NCBI RefSeq assembly: GCF_018257795.1
Contig: NZ_JAERJD010000004.1
Span: 62,001 to 126,000 of the forward strand
DNA from: Citrobacter sp. JGM124
GTDB lineage: Bacteria > Pseudomonadota > Gammaproteobacteria > Enterobacterales > Enterobacteriaceae
Length of the DNA: 64,000 bases
Direction of reading: 5' to 3'
Made by a program: the position numbers and the translations under genes. Below, in pieces: positions 46,533-59,843 of this stretch (positions are counted from its first letter, which is position 1; each line of letters opens with the position of its first letter). The notes beneath the pieces are model-generated. The model worked only from the letters and a program-made list of their open reading frames with translations, was not told the DNA's origin and ran no database searches.

Positions 46533-47132
46533 TTGTCACTCCATGATAATGGTACAATATACATACTGATGTTCTGCACTATTGGTCACGCCCTGAGGGG
46601 TCAACTTTACCGGTTGGCGCAACATGACGTCTGATCAAATTATATACGAAAACACAATCAGAGTGATGAGTTATATGATATTTAATTCGATATGACAACT
46701 CGATAGTTGCCGTCTGAATTGTGAAAATGTGCCAAATGTTTGTCATCATAAAATGACAAAGTTATTTTTAAACATTGTCACCATTCTGTACGAAAAATCC
46801 GCATTGGAGTGAATGCTTACTTACATTTTTACATGTGAAAAATCATCAGCCAGATGTCTGTGTGGGGGATGGAACCAGGCGAACGCCATCTGTTGATTCG
46901 TGGGGCACGGTAACTGACGTTACCGTGCAGGTTTCCCACCGAGCTTTTTCTTTACGAATTCTTCAGCCTTCTGGTGCAGGCTTTGCGTCAGTATTGAGGT
47001 AAACCGCACAGGCACCTGCGTTTAGCTGTGACGTATATGCGGTGTCATACTCCATAAATCCGTCAAGTAATGGTCTGTTAAACAAGTAGTTTTATTCTAA
47101 TGCTGTGATTTTATTTTTTGTATTTCAATTGG
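46533..47132. other. Gene-free region between yieE and mnmE with hairpins
   Basis: 600 bases with no convincing protein gene. It holds an 8-bp inverted repeat tttgtcat/atgacaaa (46739-46760), the structured element at 46868-46939, and elsewhere mixed sequence. In E. coli the tna operon lies in this region; it is absent here. Confidence 0.55.
46868..46939 (+). ncRNA. Candidate structured RNA, possibly P4/C4-type phage remnant
   Basis: Two hairpins follow each other. The first pairs gatgg (46868-46872) with ccatc (46886-46890). The second has an outer stem gtggg (46900-46904) with cccac (46935-46939) around a perfect 10-bp inner stem gcacggtaac (46905-46914) / gttaccgtgc (46919-46928) with loop tgac. 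The arrangement reminds me of the C4/CI antisense RNAs of P1/P4-type phages, but I rely on memory for that. Strand and boundaries are uncertain. Confidence 0.3.
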
Positions 47133-48497
47133 TTATTTACCAATACAAAAGCTGGAAAAAATATGGCCCAGCAGGTCGTCAGAGGTGAACTCACCAGTAA
47201 TTTCACTCAGACTTTGTTGTGCAAGACGTAACTCTTCTGCCAGTAATTCACCCGCCATCGGCCCAAGCAGCTGCATTTTCCCTTGCTGCAAATGCTCTGC
47301 AGCTTGTTCAAGTGCCTGCAAGTGGCGACGGCGTGCCAGAAACCCACCTTCAAGGTGGGTTTCAAAACCCATACTCTTTTTTAGGTGAGTACGCAACATG
47401 TCCACACCTTCGCCTGTACGGGCAGAAAGACGAGCAAGCGAATACCCACTAACTTCTTCAAGGCCTGCGGGTTCTCCTGTTACATCTGTTTTATTGCGAA
47501 CGACAGTCACAGGCAGGTGGGAGGGTAATCTGGCGATAAAGTCAGGCCAGATGGTCGCCGGGTCGGTAGCTGTGGTGGTCGTCCCATCGACCATAAACAG
47601 TACTCTGTCAGCATTTTCTATCTCCCCCCATGCGCGTTCAATGCCAATACGTTCCACTTCGTCACTGGCTTCTCGCAGGCCTGCAGTATCAATAATGTGC
47701 AGGGGCATACCATCAAGGTGAATATGTTCCCGCAGAACATCGCGAGTGGTTCCTGCTATATCGGTGACGATGGCGGCTTCACGCCCTGCCAGTGCATTCA
47801 ACAGACTGGATTTACCCGCATTAGGACGTCCGGCGATGACCACTTTCATCCCTTCACGCAGTAAGCTACCCTGGCGAGCCTCGGCACGCACTTCGTCCAG
47901 TGAGTGTATCACCTGGTTAAGCTGGTTTTCTATTTTGCCATCAGAGAGAAAATCTATCTCTTCGTCAGGGAAATCAATCGCCGCTTCGACATAAATCCGC
48001 AGATGAATGAGTGCATCCACCAGGCTGTTGACCCGTGTGGAGAAGGCCCCTTGTAACGAATTTAACGCCGAGCGTGCAGCTTGTTCTGAACTTGCATCAA
48101 TGAGGTCTGCAATGGCTTCTGCTTGTGCAAGGTCGAGCTTATCGTTCAGAAAAGCACGCTCAGAGAACTCGCCAGGGCGAGCAATACGTATGCCTGTTAA
48201 AATTAGAATACGTTTTAATAGCAGATCAAGGATAACCGGGCCGCCATGGCCTTGTAGTTCCAGCACATCCTCCCCGGTAAAAGAGTTCGGCCCAGGGAAC
48301 CACAGGGCAATACCTTGATCGAGCACGCTGCCGTCTACATCACGGAATGGTAAATAGTCCGCGTAGCGGGGTTTAGGGAGCTTACCTAATACCGTCCTGG
48401 CAACTTCACAGGCAAGCGGACCGGAAATACGCAGGATACCCACGCCGCCACGTCCTGGAGCTGTGGCCTGGGCGATAATAGTGTCGTTATGGTTCAT
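47133..48497 (-). CDS. mnmE: tRNA modification GTPase MnmE
   Basis: MnmE with MnmG adds aminomethyl groups at U34 of certain tRNAs. The start is the ATG at 48497 ([20 protein letters not shown]), as in E. coli and preceded by GAGAG; a TTG four codons earlier is not needed. It is 454 residues, the usual length. The N-terminal tetrahydrofolate-binding domain, an inserted G domain with [11 protein letters not shown] and NKTD, and the C-terminal CIGK motif are all seen. Confidence 0.97.
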   Translation of the reverse strand: MNHNDTIIAQATAPGRGGVGILRISGPLACEVARTVLGKLPKPRYADYLPFRDVDGSVLDQGIALWFPGPNSFTGEDVLELQGHGGPVILDLLLKRILILTGIRIARPGEFSERAFLNDKLDLAQAEAIADLIDASSEQAARSALNSLQGAFSTRVNSLVDALIHLRIYVEAAIDFPDEEIDFLSDGKIENQLNQVIHSLDEVRAEARQGSLLREGMKVVIAGRPNAGKSSLLNALAGREAAIVTDIAGTTRDVLREHIHLDGMPLHIIDTAGLREASDEVERIGIERAWGEIENADRVLFMVDGTTTTATDPATIWPDFIARLPSHLPVTVVRNKTDVTGEPAGLEEVSGYSLARLSARTGEGVDMLRTHLKKSMGFETHLEGGFLARRRHLQALEQAAEHLQQGKMQLLGPMAGELLAEELRLAQQSLSEITGEFTSDDLLGHIFSSFCIGK

Positions 48498-48510
48498 GAT
48501 TTCTCTCAAT

Positions 48511-48537
48511 AAAAAAGGCGGTCTTGATGACCGCCTT
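48511..48537 (-). terminator. Rho-independent terminator of the rpmH-yidC operon
   Basis: On the minus strand a 9-bp stem (AAGGCGGTC/GACCGCCTT, 48515-48523 with 48529-48537) with a five-base loop is followed by TTTTTT. It lies between yidC and mnmE, so mnmE should have its own start or depend on read-through. Confidence 0.93.
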
Positions 48538-48559
48538 CTGTCGATATTACTTATCGTTA

Positions 48560-50206
48560 TCAGGTCTTTTTCTTATCGCGACTGTGCAAGCCACGTTTCT
48601 CAAGACCGCGATAAATCAGCTGCTGCTGAAGGATGGTCACCAGGTTACTGACGATATAGTACAACACCAGACCAGATGGGAACCACAGGAAGAACACCGT
48701 GAAGATGACTGGCATAAAGGTCATGATCTTCTGCTGCATCGGATCGGTGACTGTAGTCGGCGACATCTTCTGGATGAAGAACATCGTGATACCCATCAGA
48801 ATCGGCAGGATGTAATACGGGTCTTGTGCTGCCAGGTCATGGATCCACAGAATAAAAGGTGCCTGACGCAGTTCGACAGAGCCCATCAGCATGTAGTAGA
48901 GCGCAAGGAAGATAGGCATCTGAATAATTAACGGCAGGCAGCCACCCAATGGGTTAACTTTTTCCGTTTTGTACAGGGCCATCATTTCCTGGCTAATACG
49001 CTGTTTATCATCTCCCAGACGCTCGCGCATGGCGGCAATCTTCGGCTGTAACATACGCATTTTCGCCATAGAGGTGTACTGCGCTTTAGTCAGCGGGTAC
49101 ATGATTCCACGAACGATAAAGGTAATAACAATGATTGAGAAGCCCCAGTTACCAATATAAGAATGGATAAACTTAAGCAACTTAAACAGTGGCTGAGAGA
49201 TAAACCACAACCAGCCATAATCTACGGCCAGGTCGAGGTGTGGTGCGACAGCTGCCATCTTGTCCTGAATTTCAGGACCCACCCATAACACACTACTCAG
49301 TTCACCATTCTGGCCAGGCTGAACCAGTTGTGGCGCTGATTTATAACCAATTGCCACCTGGTTATTGTTCAACCGGGTCGTATAGAAGTTATCGGTGCCT
49401 GAAATATGTGGGATCCAGGCGGTAGCAAAGTATTGCTGCAGCATCGCAACCCACCCACTGGTGGCATTGATGTTCAGTAACTCACCATCAGCAATATTGT
49501 CAAATTTGACTTTTTCGTATTTTGCATCAGGCGTGGAGTAGGCTGCACCACGGAAAGTGTGCAATGCAAAGTTGCTGCTGCCTGTATCACGCTCTGTTGG
49601 CAGATTAACTGATTGCTTCAGTTGCCCAAAAGTAGAAAGCTCCAGTGGCTTTTCACTCGCGTTTTTCACTTTATAGTCTACGTTTACCGCAAACTGGCCG
49701 CGTTTCAGAGTGAAGCTTTTGGTGAATTCATTGCCGGTCGCATCGGTAAAGGTCATTGGAACAACCAGCTCGTCTTGCCCATCAGCCAGAACAAAAGCAT
49801 CCTGAGTGACGTTATATAATGGACGAGCACCGTTTGCTGGATTATCCGGGCCATCACGGCCAGTCAGGCCACTTTGTGCCTGATAGACAAATTGTGGGGT
49901 CGTTTCCAGTAGCTGGAACGGTTCTGTAGAGTTCAGGGTTTTTGGGTAGGTAGGCAACAACGCTTGCTCGACATCACCACCTCGGGTGTTGATGGTAAGC
50001 TCAAGAACGTCAGTTTTAACCGTAATAAGTTTTCCCTGGCCGCTGGCCAGTACACCCTGGTCTACAGTGTTACCTGTTGCGGTCGTCGTAGTCTGCGTGA
50101 TTTGCTGTGCCTGAGGTTGCGGAGCATTGTCCTGCTCCCAGGCTTGCCAAATCATGAAAGACACGAACAACAAAGCGATGAGAAAAAGATTGCGTTGCGA
50201 ATCCAT
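48560..50206 (-). CDS. yidC: Membrane protein insertase YidC
   Basis: A 548-residue insertase, same length as in E. coli. It starts [20 protein letters not shown], a membrane helix followed by a large periplasmic domain, then the conserved core helices from about residue 355 ([26 protein letters not shown]), with the critical Arg in the groove. It ends in a basic tail. It inserts proteins with or without the Sec machinery. Two bases separate it from yidD. Confidence 0.97.
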   Translation of the reverse strand: MDSQRNLFLIALLFVSFMIWQAWEQDNAPQPQAQQITQTTTTATGNTVDQGVLASGQGKLITVKTDVLELTINTRGGDVEQALLPTYPKTLNSTEPFQLLETTPQFVYQAQSGLTGRDGPDNPANGARPLYNVTQDAFVLADGQDELVVPMTFTDATGNEFTKSFTLKRGQFAVNVDYKVKNASEKPLELSTFGQLKQSVNLPTERDTGSSNFALHTFRGAAYSTPDAKYEKVKFDNIADGELLNINATSGWVAMLQQYFATAWIPHISGTDNFYTTRLNNNQVAIGYKSAPQLVQPGQNGELSSVLWVGPEIQDKMAAVAPHLDLAVDYGWLWFISQPLFKLLKFIHSYIGNWGFSIIVITFIVRGIMYPLTKAQYTSMAKMRMLQPKIAAMRERLGDDKQRISQEMMALYKTEKVNPLGGCLPLIIQMPIFLALYYMLMGSVELRQAPFILWIHDLAAQDPYYILPILMGITMFFIQKMSPTTVTDPMQQKIMTFMPVIFTVFFLWFPSGLVLYYIVSNLVTILQQQLIYRGLEKRGLHSRDKKKT

Positions 50207-50208
50207 CG

Positions 50209-50466
50209 TTAGTGTTCTCTGGTATCAAAAGGTCCGGGCGGAACGGGATCGTCTCCACCGGGGTTCAAAGGATGGCATTTTAGTACGCGTTTCAACGTTA
50301 ACCAACTGCCTTTTAACACTCCAAACCTGCGCAATGCCTCAATTCCGTATTGAGAGCAGGTTGGGGTGAAACGACAATGTGGCCCGAGGAGCGGACTAAT
50401 CAGTCGTTGGTAGCCCCTAATAAGGGCTATCAGGAACCGCGAGCCTGGCGACAATGGCGACGCCAT
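50209..50466 (-). CDS. yidD: Membrane protein insertion efficiency factor YidD
   Basis: An 85-residue protein with the family core [19 protein letters not shown] and [16 protein letters not shown]. It overlaps the rnpA 3' end by 37 bases, the normal arrangement in this group. It aids YidC-dependent insertion. Confidence 0.95.
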   Translation of the reverse strand: MASPLSPGSRFLIALIRGYQRLISPLLGPHCRFTPTCSQYGIEALRRFGVLKGSWLTLKRVLKCHPLNPGGDDPVPPGPFDTREH

Positions 50467-50789
50467 AACTTTTCCAATGCTTCCGATAAAGCCCGGTTGT
50501 CCAGATCGGCAACCCCTTTTTTAGCCACTATCACGAAATCCATTGCCGGTAATTCGTGTTGACGCAGACGAAAGCTTTCACGTGTTAATCGTTTAATGCG
50601 ATTACGTTCATGCGCTCGTTTAACGTTTTTTTTAGCGACTGTAAGACCGATGCGGGGATGCCCCAGCGAATTAAGGCGGCCGAGGATGGTGACTTGCGGC
50701 GTGCCAGCACGAACCGGCTGCTGGAAGACGAAAGTGAAATGACTGGGAGTTAACAAACGTAACTCCCTGGGAAAAGCGAGCTTAACCAC
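50430..50789 (-). CDS. rnpA: Ribonuclease P protein component
   Basis: The 119-residue protein subunit of RNase P, which matures tRNA 5' ends with the M1 RNA. It begins [20 protein letters not shown] and contains the RNR motif ([16 protein letters not shown]). It lies 16 bases after rpmH and overlaps yidD. Confidence 0.97.
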   Translation of the reverse strand: MVKLAFPRELRLLTPSHFTFVFQQPVRAGTPQVTILGRLNSLGHPRIGLTVAKKNVKRAHERNRIKRLTRESFRLRQHELPAMDFVIVAKKGVADLDNRALSEALEKLWRRHCRQARGS

Positions 50790-50805
50790 TCAGGGGTTAG
50801 CTTTA

Positions 50806-50958
<153 letters not shown>

Positions 50959-51046
50959 CTAAACTATTAAATTTCACTGGATTTGCGTAAAGCCTACAGG
51001 GTCTTCAAGTGACTCACGCTTCAGTGTGGCTGATTAAAGAGGCCGG

Positions 51047-51075
51047 ATTGTAATAATTGTACACTCCGGAGTCAA
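51047..51075 (-). promoter_or_regulatory. rpmH promoter
   Basis: On the minus strand TTGACT (51070-51075) and TACAAT (51047-51052) are 17 bases apart, a near-consensus sigma-70 promoter about 100 bases ahead of rpmH. It agrees with what I recall of the E. coli rpmH promoter. Confidence 0.85.
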
Positions 51076-51281
51076 TTCAATTCCCACTCGGCTGTGCCTT
51101 TCAGACCCTGTAAAAAAGACTTTTTGCCGTAAAAAAATACAGCAAATTCCGCGACGGGTGAGGAATTATACGGTCTCTCGTGCAAAGCGCAAGGATCTCA
51201 AGCGATCTTCTGGCGATCATTTTCTCTTTCAAATATGAAGCAGGGAATGATGCCTTATAAATGTAACCAAATATATGTACT

Positions 51282-51332
51282 GGTGGATAACCGAAGACTT
51301 TACACTGAGCGCGCAAAAAAACCTGTGGATAA
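51282..51332. promoter_or_regulatory. DnaA boxes upstream of dnaA
   Basis: Read on the minus strand, TTATCCACC (51282-51290) and the consensus TTATCCACA (51324-51332) are DnaA boxes in the dnaA promoter region. They fit autorepression of dnaA by DnaA. There are too few for a replication origin. Confidence 0.8.
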
Positions 51333-51539
51333 TTCTTGAAGAATCTGTGAGAAACAGAAGATCTCTGTCGCGCTTTAGGCTATGATCCGCGGTTCCGATT
51401 GTGATCCTATGTTTACAACGGTAAAACCGCAGATAGCGGTTCGCATGCTCTCCACCGCCTGAGAGTGTGTGTCAACAATCATGAATGTATAACTTTCAAT
51501 CTTCGTCTTTTTATCGATTTTGTTCGAGTGGAGTCCGCC

Positions 51540-52922
51540 GTGTCACTTTCGCTTTGGCAACAGTGCCTTGCCCGATTACAGGATGAGTTACCCGCCACAG
51601 AATTCAGCATGTGGATACGTCCCTTACAGGCGGAATTAAGCGATAACACGCTGGCCTTGTACGCACCAAATCGATTTGTGCTCGATTGGGTCAGAGATAA
51701 ATATTTTAATAATATCAATGCGCTGTTAAACGATTTTTGCGGTACTGACGTACCATTACTGCGTTTTGAAGTTGGCAGCAAACCTGTGCTGCAAACGATG
51801 AGTGGCACCACAAATAACTCCGCCCCTGCGCAAGTGGCACGTGCCGCGGCGCCTGTTCGCCCAAGCTGGGATAATCTCCCTGCTCCAGCAGAGCCAGCCT
51901 ACCGCTCGAATGTCAATCCAAAGCATACTTTCGATAATTTCGTTGAAGGTAAGTCGAATCAGCTGGCCCGTGCAGCCGCGCGGCAGGTGGCAGATAACCC
52001 CGGTGGCGCTTATAACCCATTGTTTCTGTATGGTGGTACAGGCTTGGGTAAAACTCACCTGTTACATGCGGTAGGTAATGGGATCATTGCCCGTAAACCT
52101 AATGCTAAAGTGGTCTACATGCATTCCGAACGCTTTGTGCAGGATATGGTGAAGGCACTACAAAACAATGCCATTGAAGAGTTCAAACGTTACTACCGCT
52201 CTGTGGATGCGTTGCTTATTGATGATATCCAGTTCTTTGCTAATAAAGAGCGTTCCCAGGAAGAATTTTTTCATACCTTCAATGCGCTACTGGAAGGTAA
52301 TCAGCAGATTATCCTGACCTCAGATCGTTACCCCAAAGAGATCAATGGTGTTGAAGATCGCCTGAAATCTCGTTTTGGCTGGGGTCTGACTGTGGCAATA
52401 GAGCCACCAGAACTGGAAACGCGAGTTGCCATTTTGATGAAAAAAGCAGACGAGCATGATATTCGTTTGCCTGGCGAAGTGGCCTTCTTTATTGCCAAGC
52501 GTTTACGTTCCAATGTTCGTGAGCTTGAAGGGGCACTGAACCGTGTCATCGCCAATGCGAACTTTACTGGGCGGGCTATTACCATTGATTTTGTGCGTGA
52601 GGCTCTGCGGGATCTGCTGGCACTCCAGGAAAAGCTGGTTACTATCGATAATATCCAGAAAACGGTAGCAGAGTACTATAAAATCAAAGTGGCTGATCTG
52701 CTCTCTAAGCGCCGCTCTCGCTCAGTGGCGCGTCCGCGTCAAATGGCAATGGCATTGGCGAAAGAGTTAACTAACCACAGTTTGCCTGAAATCGGTGATG
52801 CTTTTGGCGGACGGGATCACACCACAGTCCTGCATGCTTGCCGTAAGATTGAGCAGCTGCGTGAAGAAAGTCATGATATCAAAGAAGATTTTTCTAACTT
52901 AATCAGAACACTATCGTCGTGA
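51540..52922 (+). CDS. dnaA: Chromosomal replication initiator DnaA
   Basis: A 460-residue DnaA beginning at a GTG (51540) with [17 protein letters not shown], the E. coli start; frames open upstream are not used. Domain I is followed by a short Pro/Ala-rich linker, the AAA+ domain with [13 protein letters not shown] and LLIDDIQF, and the C-terminal helix-turn-helix with [15 protein letters not shown]. It opens oriC for replication. It is followed after four bases by dnaN. Confidence 0.98.
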   Translation: MSLSLWQQCLARLQDELPATEFSMWIRPLQAELSDNTLALYAPNRFVLDWVRDKYFNNINALLNDFCGTDVPLLRFEVGSKPVLQTMSGTTNNSAPAQVARAAAPVRPSWDNLPAPAEPAYRSNVNPKHTFDNFVEGKSNQLARAAARQVADNPGGAYNPLFLYGGTGLGKTHLLHAVGNGIIARKPNAKVVYMHSERFVQDMVKALQNNAIEEFKRYYRSVDALLIDDIQFFANKERSQEEFFHTFNALLEGNQQIILTSDRYPKEINGVEDRLKSRFGWGLTVAIEPPELETRVAILMKKADEHDIRLPGEVAFFIAKRLRSNVRELEGALNRVIANANFTGRAITIDFVREALRDLLALQEKLVTIDNIQKTVAEYYKIKVADLLSKRRSRSVARPRQMAMALAKELTNHSLPEIGDAFGGRDHTTVLHACRKIEQLREESHDIKEDFSNLIRTLSS

Positions 52923-52926
52923 TCCT

Positions 52927-54027
52927 ATGAAATTTACCGTTGAACGTGAACATTTATTAAAACCACTACAGCAAGTCAGTGGCCCTCTTGGTGGCCGTCC
53001 GACACTGCCTATCCTGGGTAACTTGTTGCTACAGGTTGCAGATGATGCGCTCTCTTTAACCGGTACTGATCTGGAAATGGAGATGGTGGCACGCGTGGCG
53101 CTTGTCCAGCCGAGTGAGCCTGGGGCGACAACTGTACCGGCTCGTAAATTTTTCGATATTTGTCGAGGTTTACCGGAAGGGGCTGAGATAGCGGTCCAGC
53201 TGGAAGGGGATCGCATTCTGGTACGCTCCGGGCGTAGCCGCTTTTCGCTCTCAACTTTACCGGCCAGCGATTTTCCTAACCTTGACGACTGGCAGAGCGA
53301 GGTCGAGTTTAGCCTGCCACAAGCCACGATGAAGCGTTTGATCGAGGCGACCCAATTTTCGATGGCCCATCAGGATGTGCGTTACTACCTGAACGGTATG
53401 CTGTTTGAAACCGAAGGGGAAGAGCTGCGCACCGTCGCCACTGATGGTCACCGTTTGGCGGTTTGTGCAATGCCGGTGGGGCAAGCACTGCCTAATCATT
53501 CCGTTATTGTACCGCGTAAAGGTGTGATTGAACTGATGCGTATGCTGGATGGCGGTGAGAATCCGCTACATATCCAGATTGGCAGCAATAATATCCGGGC
53601 TCATGTGGGGGGCTTTATCTTCACCTCGAAACTGGTGGACGGTCGTTTCCCTGACTATCGCCGGGTATTGCCAAAAAATCCGGATAAACACCTTGAAGCG
53701 GGTTGTGACTTACTGAAACAGGCTTTTGCTCGTGCGGCTATTCTATCCAACGAAAAATTTCGTGGGGTACGCTTATATGTCAGTGAAAATCAGCTAAAAA
53801 TTACCGCTAATAACCCAGAACAGGAAGAAGCGGAAGAAATTTTAGACGTCGATTACGACGGTACTGAAATGGAAATCGGTTTTAACGTGAGTTACGTATT
53901 GGATGTGTTGAACGCCCTGAAGTGTGAAAACGTCCGTATTTTACTGACTGACTCCGTATCCAGTGTACAAATCGAAGATGCAGCCAGTCAGGCGGCAGCT
54001 TATGTTGTTATGCCAATGAGACTGTAG
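52927..54027 (+). CDS. dnaN: DNA polymerase III beta sliding clamp
   Basis: A 366-residue processivity clamp starting MKFTVEREHLLKPLQQVSG, matching E. coli length and ending YVVMPMRL, the typical C-terminus. It forms a ring on DNA for the replicative polymerases. Its stop is immediately followed by the recF ATG. Confidence 0.98.
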   Translation: MKFTVEREHLLKPLQQVSGPLGGRPTLPILGNLLLQVADDALSLTGTDLEMEMVARVALVQPSEPGATTVPARKFFDICRGLPEGAEIAVQLEGDRILVRSGRSRFSLSTLPASDFPNLDDWQSEVEFSLPQATMKRLIEATQFSMAHQDVRYYLNGMLFETEGEELRTVATDGHRLAVCAMPVGQALPNHSVIVPRKGVIELMRMLDGGENPLHIQIGSNNIRAHVGGFIFTSKLVDGRFPDYRRVLPKNPDKHLEAGCDLLKQAFARAAILSNEKFRGVRLYVSENQLKITANNPEQEEAEEILDVDYDGTEMEIGFNVSYVLDVLNALKCENVRILLTDSVSSVQIEDAASQAAAYVVMPMRL

Positions 54028-57544
<3,517 letters not shown>

Positions 57545-57567
57545 CCTTCGCTTTTCACGCGTGAAAG

Positions 57568-57603
57568 CACCCTGAAAGCCACTCGCTGACAGGGTGTTTT
57601 TTT
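57568..57603 (+). terminator. Rho-independent terminator of gyrB
   Basis: Arms caccctg (57568-57574) and cagggtg (57590-57596) with a 15-base loop are followed by seven T residues, 24 bases past the gyrB stop. Confidence 0.9.
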
Positions 57604-57803
57604 ATCTGATACTTGAAACTTCTGATTAGACCCGGTTGCGGTACAGGTGGAGAGTATTGGGCGACGGTGTTCGGCATGGTGGTCAGACAGTGATCGGCTT
57701 TGCGTCAGTCCGGCGGCGAAAGCTTTCGTTATTTGCCTGTCTTTGCTGTTCGAGGAAGTCGATTAAAGACAGGCAATACATGATTGAGATACGGTATTTT
57801 TAA

Positions 57804-58775
57804 TTACCGGATCTCTTTTTCTGTTGCTAAATAATCATTTGAACTCAAATCTTTATAGGCTTGTTCAATAGACAGCGTTTCTGTTCTTTGCTGCATTTTG
57901 CTGGATACAGCACTGAGTGTCACAAGGAACTCTTTACACTGTTTTCTGTTCTCTTGAATCTGCATGCTCAGTCTTTTTAAATAGATGGCGATGATGTCTT
58001 CAGGACTGTTAATCATTGCGGCGACGAGTCTATGAGCAAGATCGTTTAACAGGTCGCTTTCATCTTCAGTGTATTTGTCACGTTCATCACTTTTCATTGA
58101 TTCCAGCAAGTATTCTCTTTCTTTTTCGACATAAGAAATTAAGAATATATGATAGTCACTGTCTTTAATAATACTGGATATTTCTTGATGATATTCTGAG
58201 AAAACAATTTTCATTATCTCGACGTCGTTATCACTGGTTTTTTTAGTGACGGCGATTTTTTCCAGCAGGTCAGATATTTCTTTGGCAAAATATACATAGC
58301 TGGAGTTACTACTGTTATATGAAACCAGGACGTCTGAAATTTCTTTTTTTATCAATCTTATCGCATCGATTTGATGGCCAATTGAATAAAGGGAAGGAAA
58401 AATAGTGTATCTTAATGTTGATGCTCGCTCATAAAATGCATTCATGGTTTTTAAATTATCAGTGAATAAACTGTTTATTTCACGATAATCTATTTCACCA
58501 GCCCTGATTTTTTCAAGGAAATACTCCTCACTTATTCTGGCTGGCCTGTCTATTTTTCTTTCAATGGAAACAGCAAAGTTAACAAAGGCATTAAACGAGA
58601 GAGCCATTTCATTGGTTGCCTGGTTTATATTTTCGATAATGGTCGCGCGAGCACTGTCGATCACCCCTGCTTTACGCTCTTTCCTTTTGTTTAACCACCA
58701 TGTAAAAGCCGCTGCTAAAATGGTGACACTTGTTGCTAAATCAAGCCCAACCTGGACTTTGTCCATGGAAAACAT
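57804..58775 (-). CDS. Membrane-anchored helical protein of unknown function
   Basis: I do not recognise this 323-residue protein. One membrane segment near the N-terminus (residues about 8-28, ending TWWLNK) is followed by RKERK, so the rest is probably cytoplasmic. Residues 35-310 are rich in Ile, Ser, Glu and Lys and look all-helical, with no catalytic motif that I can see. AGAGGT precedes the ATG by six bases. The gene is AT-richer than gyrB and yidA on either side and is not in that position in E. coli, which suggests acquisition. A signalling or phage-defence role is possible but unsupported. Confidence 0.75.
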   Translation of the reverse strand: MFSMDKVQVGLDLATSVTILAAAFTWWLNKRKERKAGVIDSARATIIENINQATNEMALSFNAFVNFAVSIERKIDRPARISEEYFLEKIRAGEIDYREINSLFTDNLKTMNAFYERASTLRYTIFPSLYSIGHQIDAIRLIKKEISDVLVSYNSSNSSYVYFAKEISDLLEKIAVTKKTSDNDVEIMKIVFSEYHQEISSIIKDSDYHIFLISYVEKEREYLLESMKSDERDKYTEDESDLLNDLAHRLVAAMINSPEDIIAIYLKRLSMQIQENRKQCKEFLVTLSAVSSKMQQRTETLSIEQAYKDLSSNDYLATEKEIR

Positions 58776-58986
58776 GTCATACCTCTTGTAATGGTTGCTG
58801 GTAGCCGCTTAAGTATTGTTACATTTTTAACATATAGAATATAACCCAGGGTAATCGAAATACTAATCATTTTCGAAGAGATTTTTTTTCACTTCAGGAG
58901 GTTATGGTGAGAGGTTAAACATGGCAGCTGTTTTTTTAGCAAAATCGAGTTAGCATGAAGAAAACTCACTATTTCAGGGTACGTTC

Positions 58987-59799
58987 ATGGCTATAAAACT
59001 TATTGCACTGGATATGGACGGCACGACACTACTGCCAGACCATACTATTTCTCCTGCGGTAAAAAAAGCGATTGCTGCAGCACGTAAACAGGGTATTTAT
59101 GTGGTGCTCTGTACCGGGCGTCCCTACGCAGGGGTAGGAAGCTATCTGCGAGAGCTGGAAATGGATAATTCAGAAGATTACTGTGTTACCTATAATGGTG
59201 CGCTGGTGCAGAAAGCGAGTGATGGCAGTGCAGTAATACAAACTCCGCTCAACCAGGATGACTATGTTTACCTGGAAGCGTTGTCCCGGGATGTGGGGGC
59301 ACATTTTCAGGCATTGAGTCGTCATACACTTTTTACTGCCAACCGAGATATAAGCCGCTATACCGTAAAAGAGTCCATGGTGACCACTATTCCACTGGTA
59401 TTTTGCGAAGCGGAAAATATGGCGCAGAACGGCCCCTTCCTGAAAGTTATGATGATTGATGAGCCAGAGGTACTGGACGCCGCGATAGCTAAAATTCCTG
59501 CAGAAGTTTTTGAGCGTTATAACTTGGTAAAAAGCTCCGAGTATTTTCTTGAAATACTGAATAAGCGTGTAAATAAAGGTACCGCAATACAGGGCATTGC
59601 TGAAAAACTGGGTATTAAATCAGAAGAAGTCATGGCTATTGGTGATCATGAAAATGATATTGCGATGATTGAATATGCCGGTATTGGCGTCGCGATGGGT
59701 AATGGCATTGAGAAAACCAAAGCGGTCAGTAACTTTATTACCAAGAGTAATCTTGAGGATGGTGTCGCTTACGCTATCGAGAAATTTGTTTTTAATTAA
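58987..59799 (+). CDS. yidA: Sugar phosphatase YidA
   Basis: A 270-residue HAD-superfamily Cof-type phosphatase like E. coli YidA. The nucleophile motif is LDMDGTTL (Asp9 and Asp11), the Lys in KGTAIQGIAEKLG and the GDHENDIAMI metal site are present. E. coli YidA acts on sugar phosphates such as erythrose 4-phosphate. Length and order after gyrB fit the family. Confidence 0.95.
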   Translation: MAIKLIALDMDGTTLLPDHTISPAVKKAIAAARKQGIYVVLCTGRPYAGVGSYLRELEMDNSEDYCVTYNGALVQKASDGSAVIQTPLNQDDYVYLEALSRDVGAHFQALSRHTLFTANRDISRYTVKESMVTTIPLVFCEAENMAQNGPFLKVMMIDEPEVLDAAIAKIPAEVFERYNLVKSSEYFLEILNKRVNKGTAIQGIAEKLGIKSEEVMAIGDHENDIAMIEYAGIGVAMGNGIEKTKAVSNFITKSNLEDGVAYAIEKFVFN

Positions 59800-59843
59800 A
59801 TTAGAACGGGTTACCACCTTTTATCACTTTTCAGGGCATCATT

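Noticed and set aside
46775-47002. 75-codon plus-strand reading frame in the yieE-mnmE gap
   Set aside because: It runs through the strong hairpins, has no good ribosome site and no familiar domain. The sequence is more likely a structured RNA than a protein gene.
51180-51420. Possible replication origin next to dnaA
   Set aside because: Only two DnaA boxes and no AT-rich 13-mer array. In enterobacteria oriC lies near mnmG rather than dnaA.
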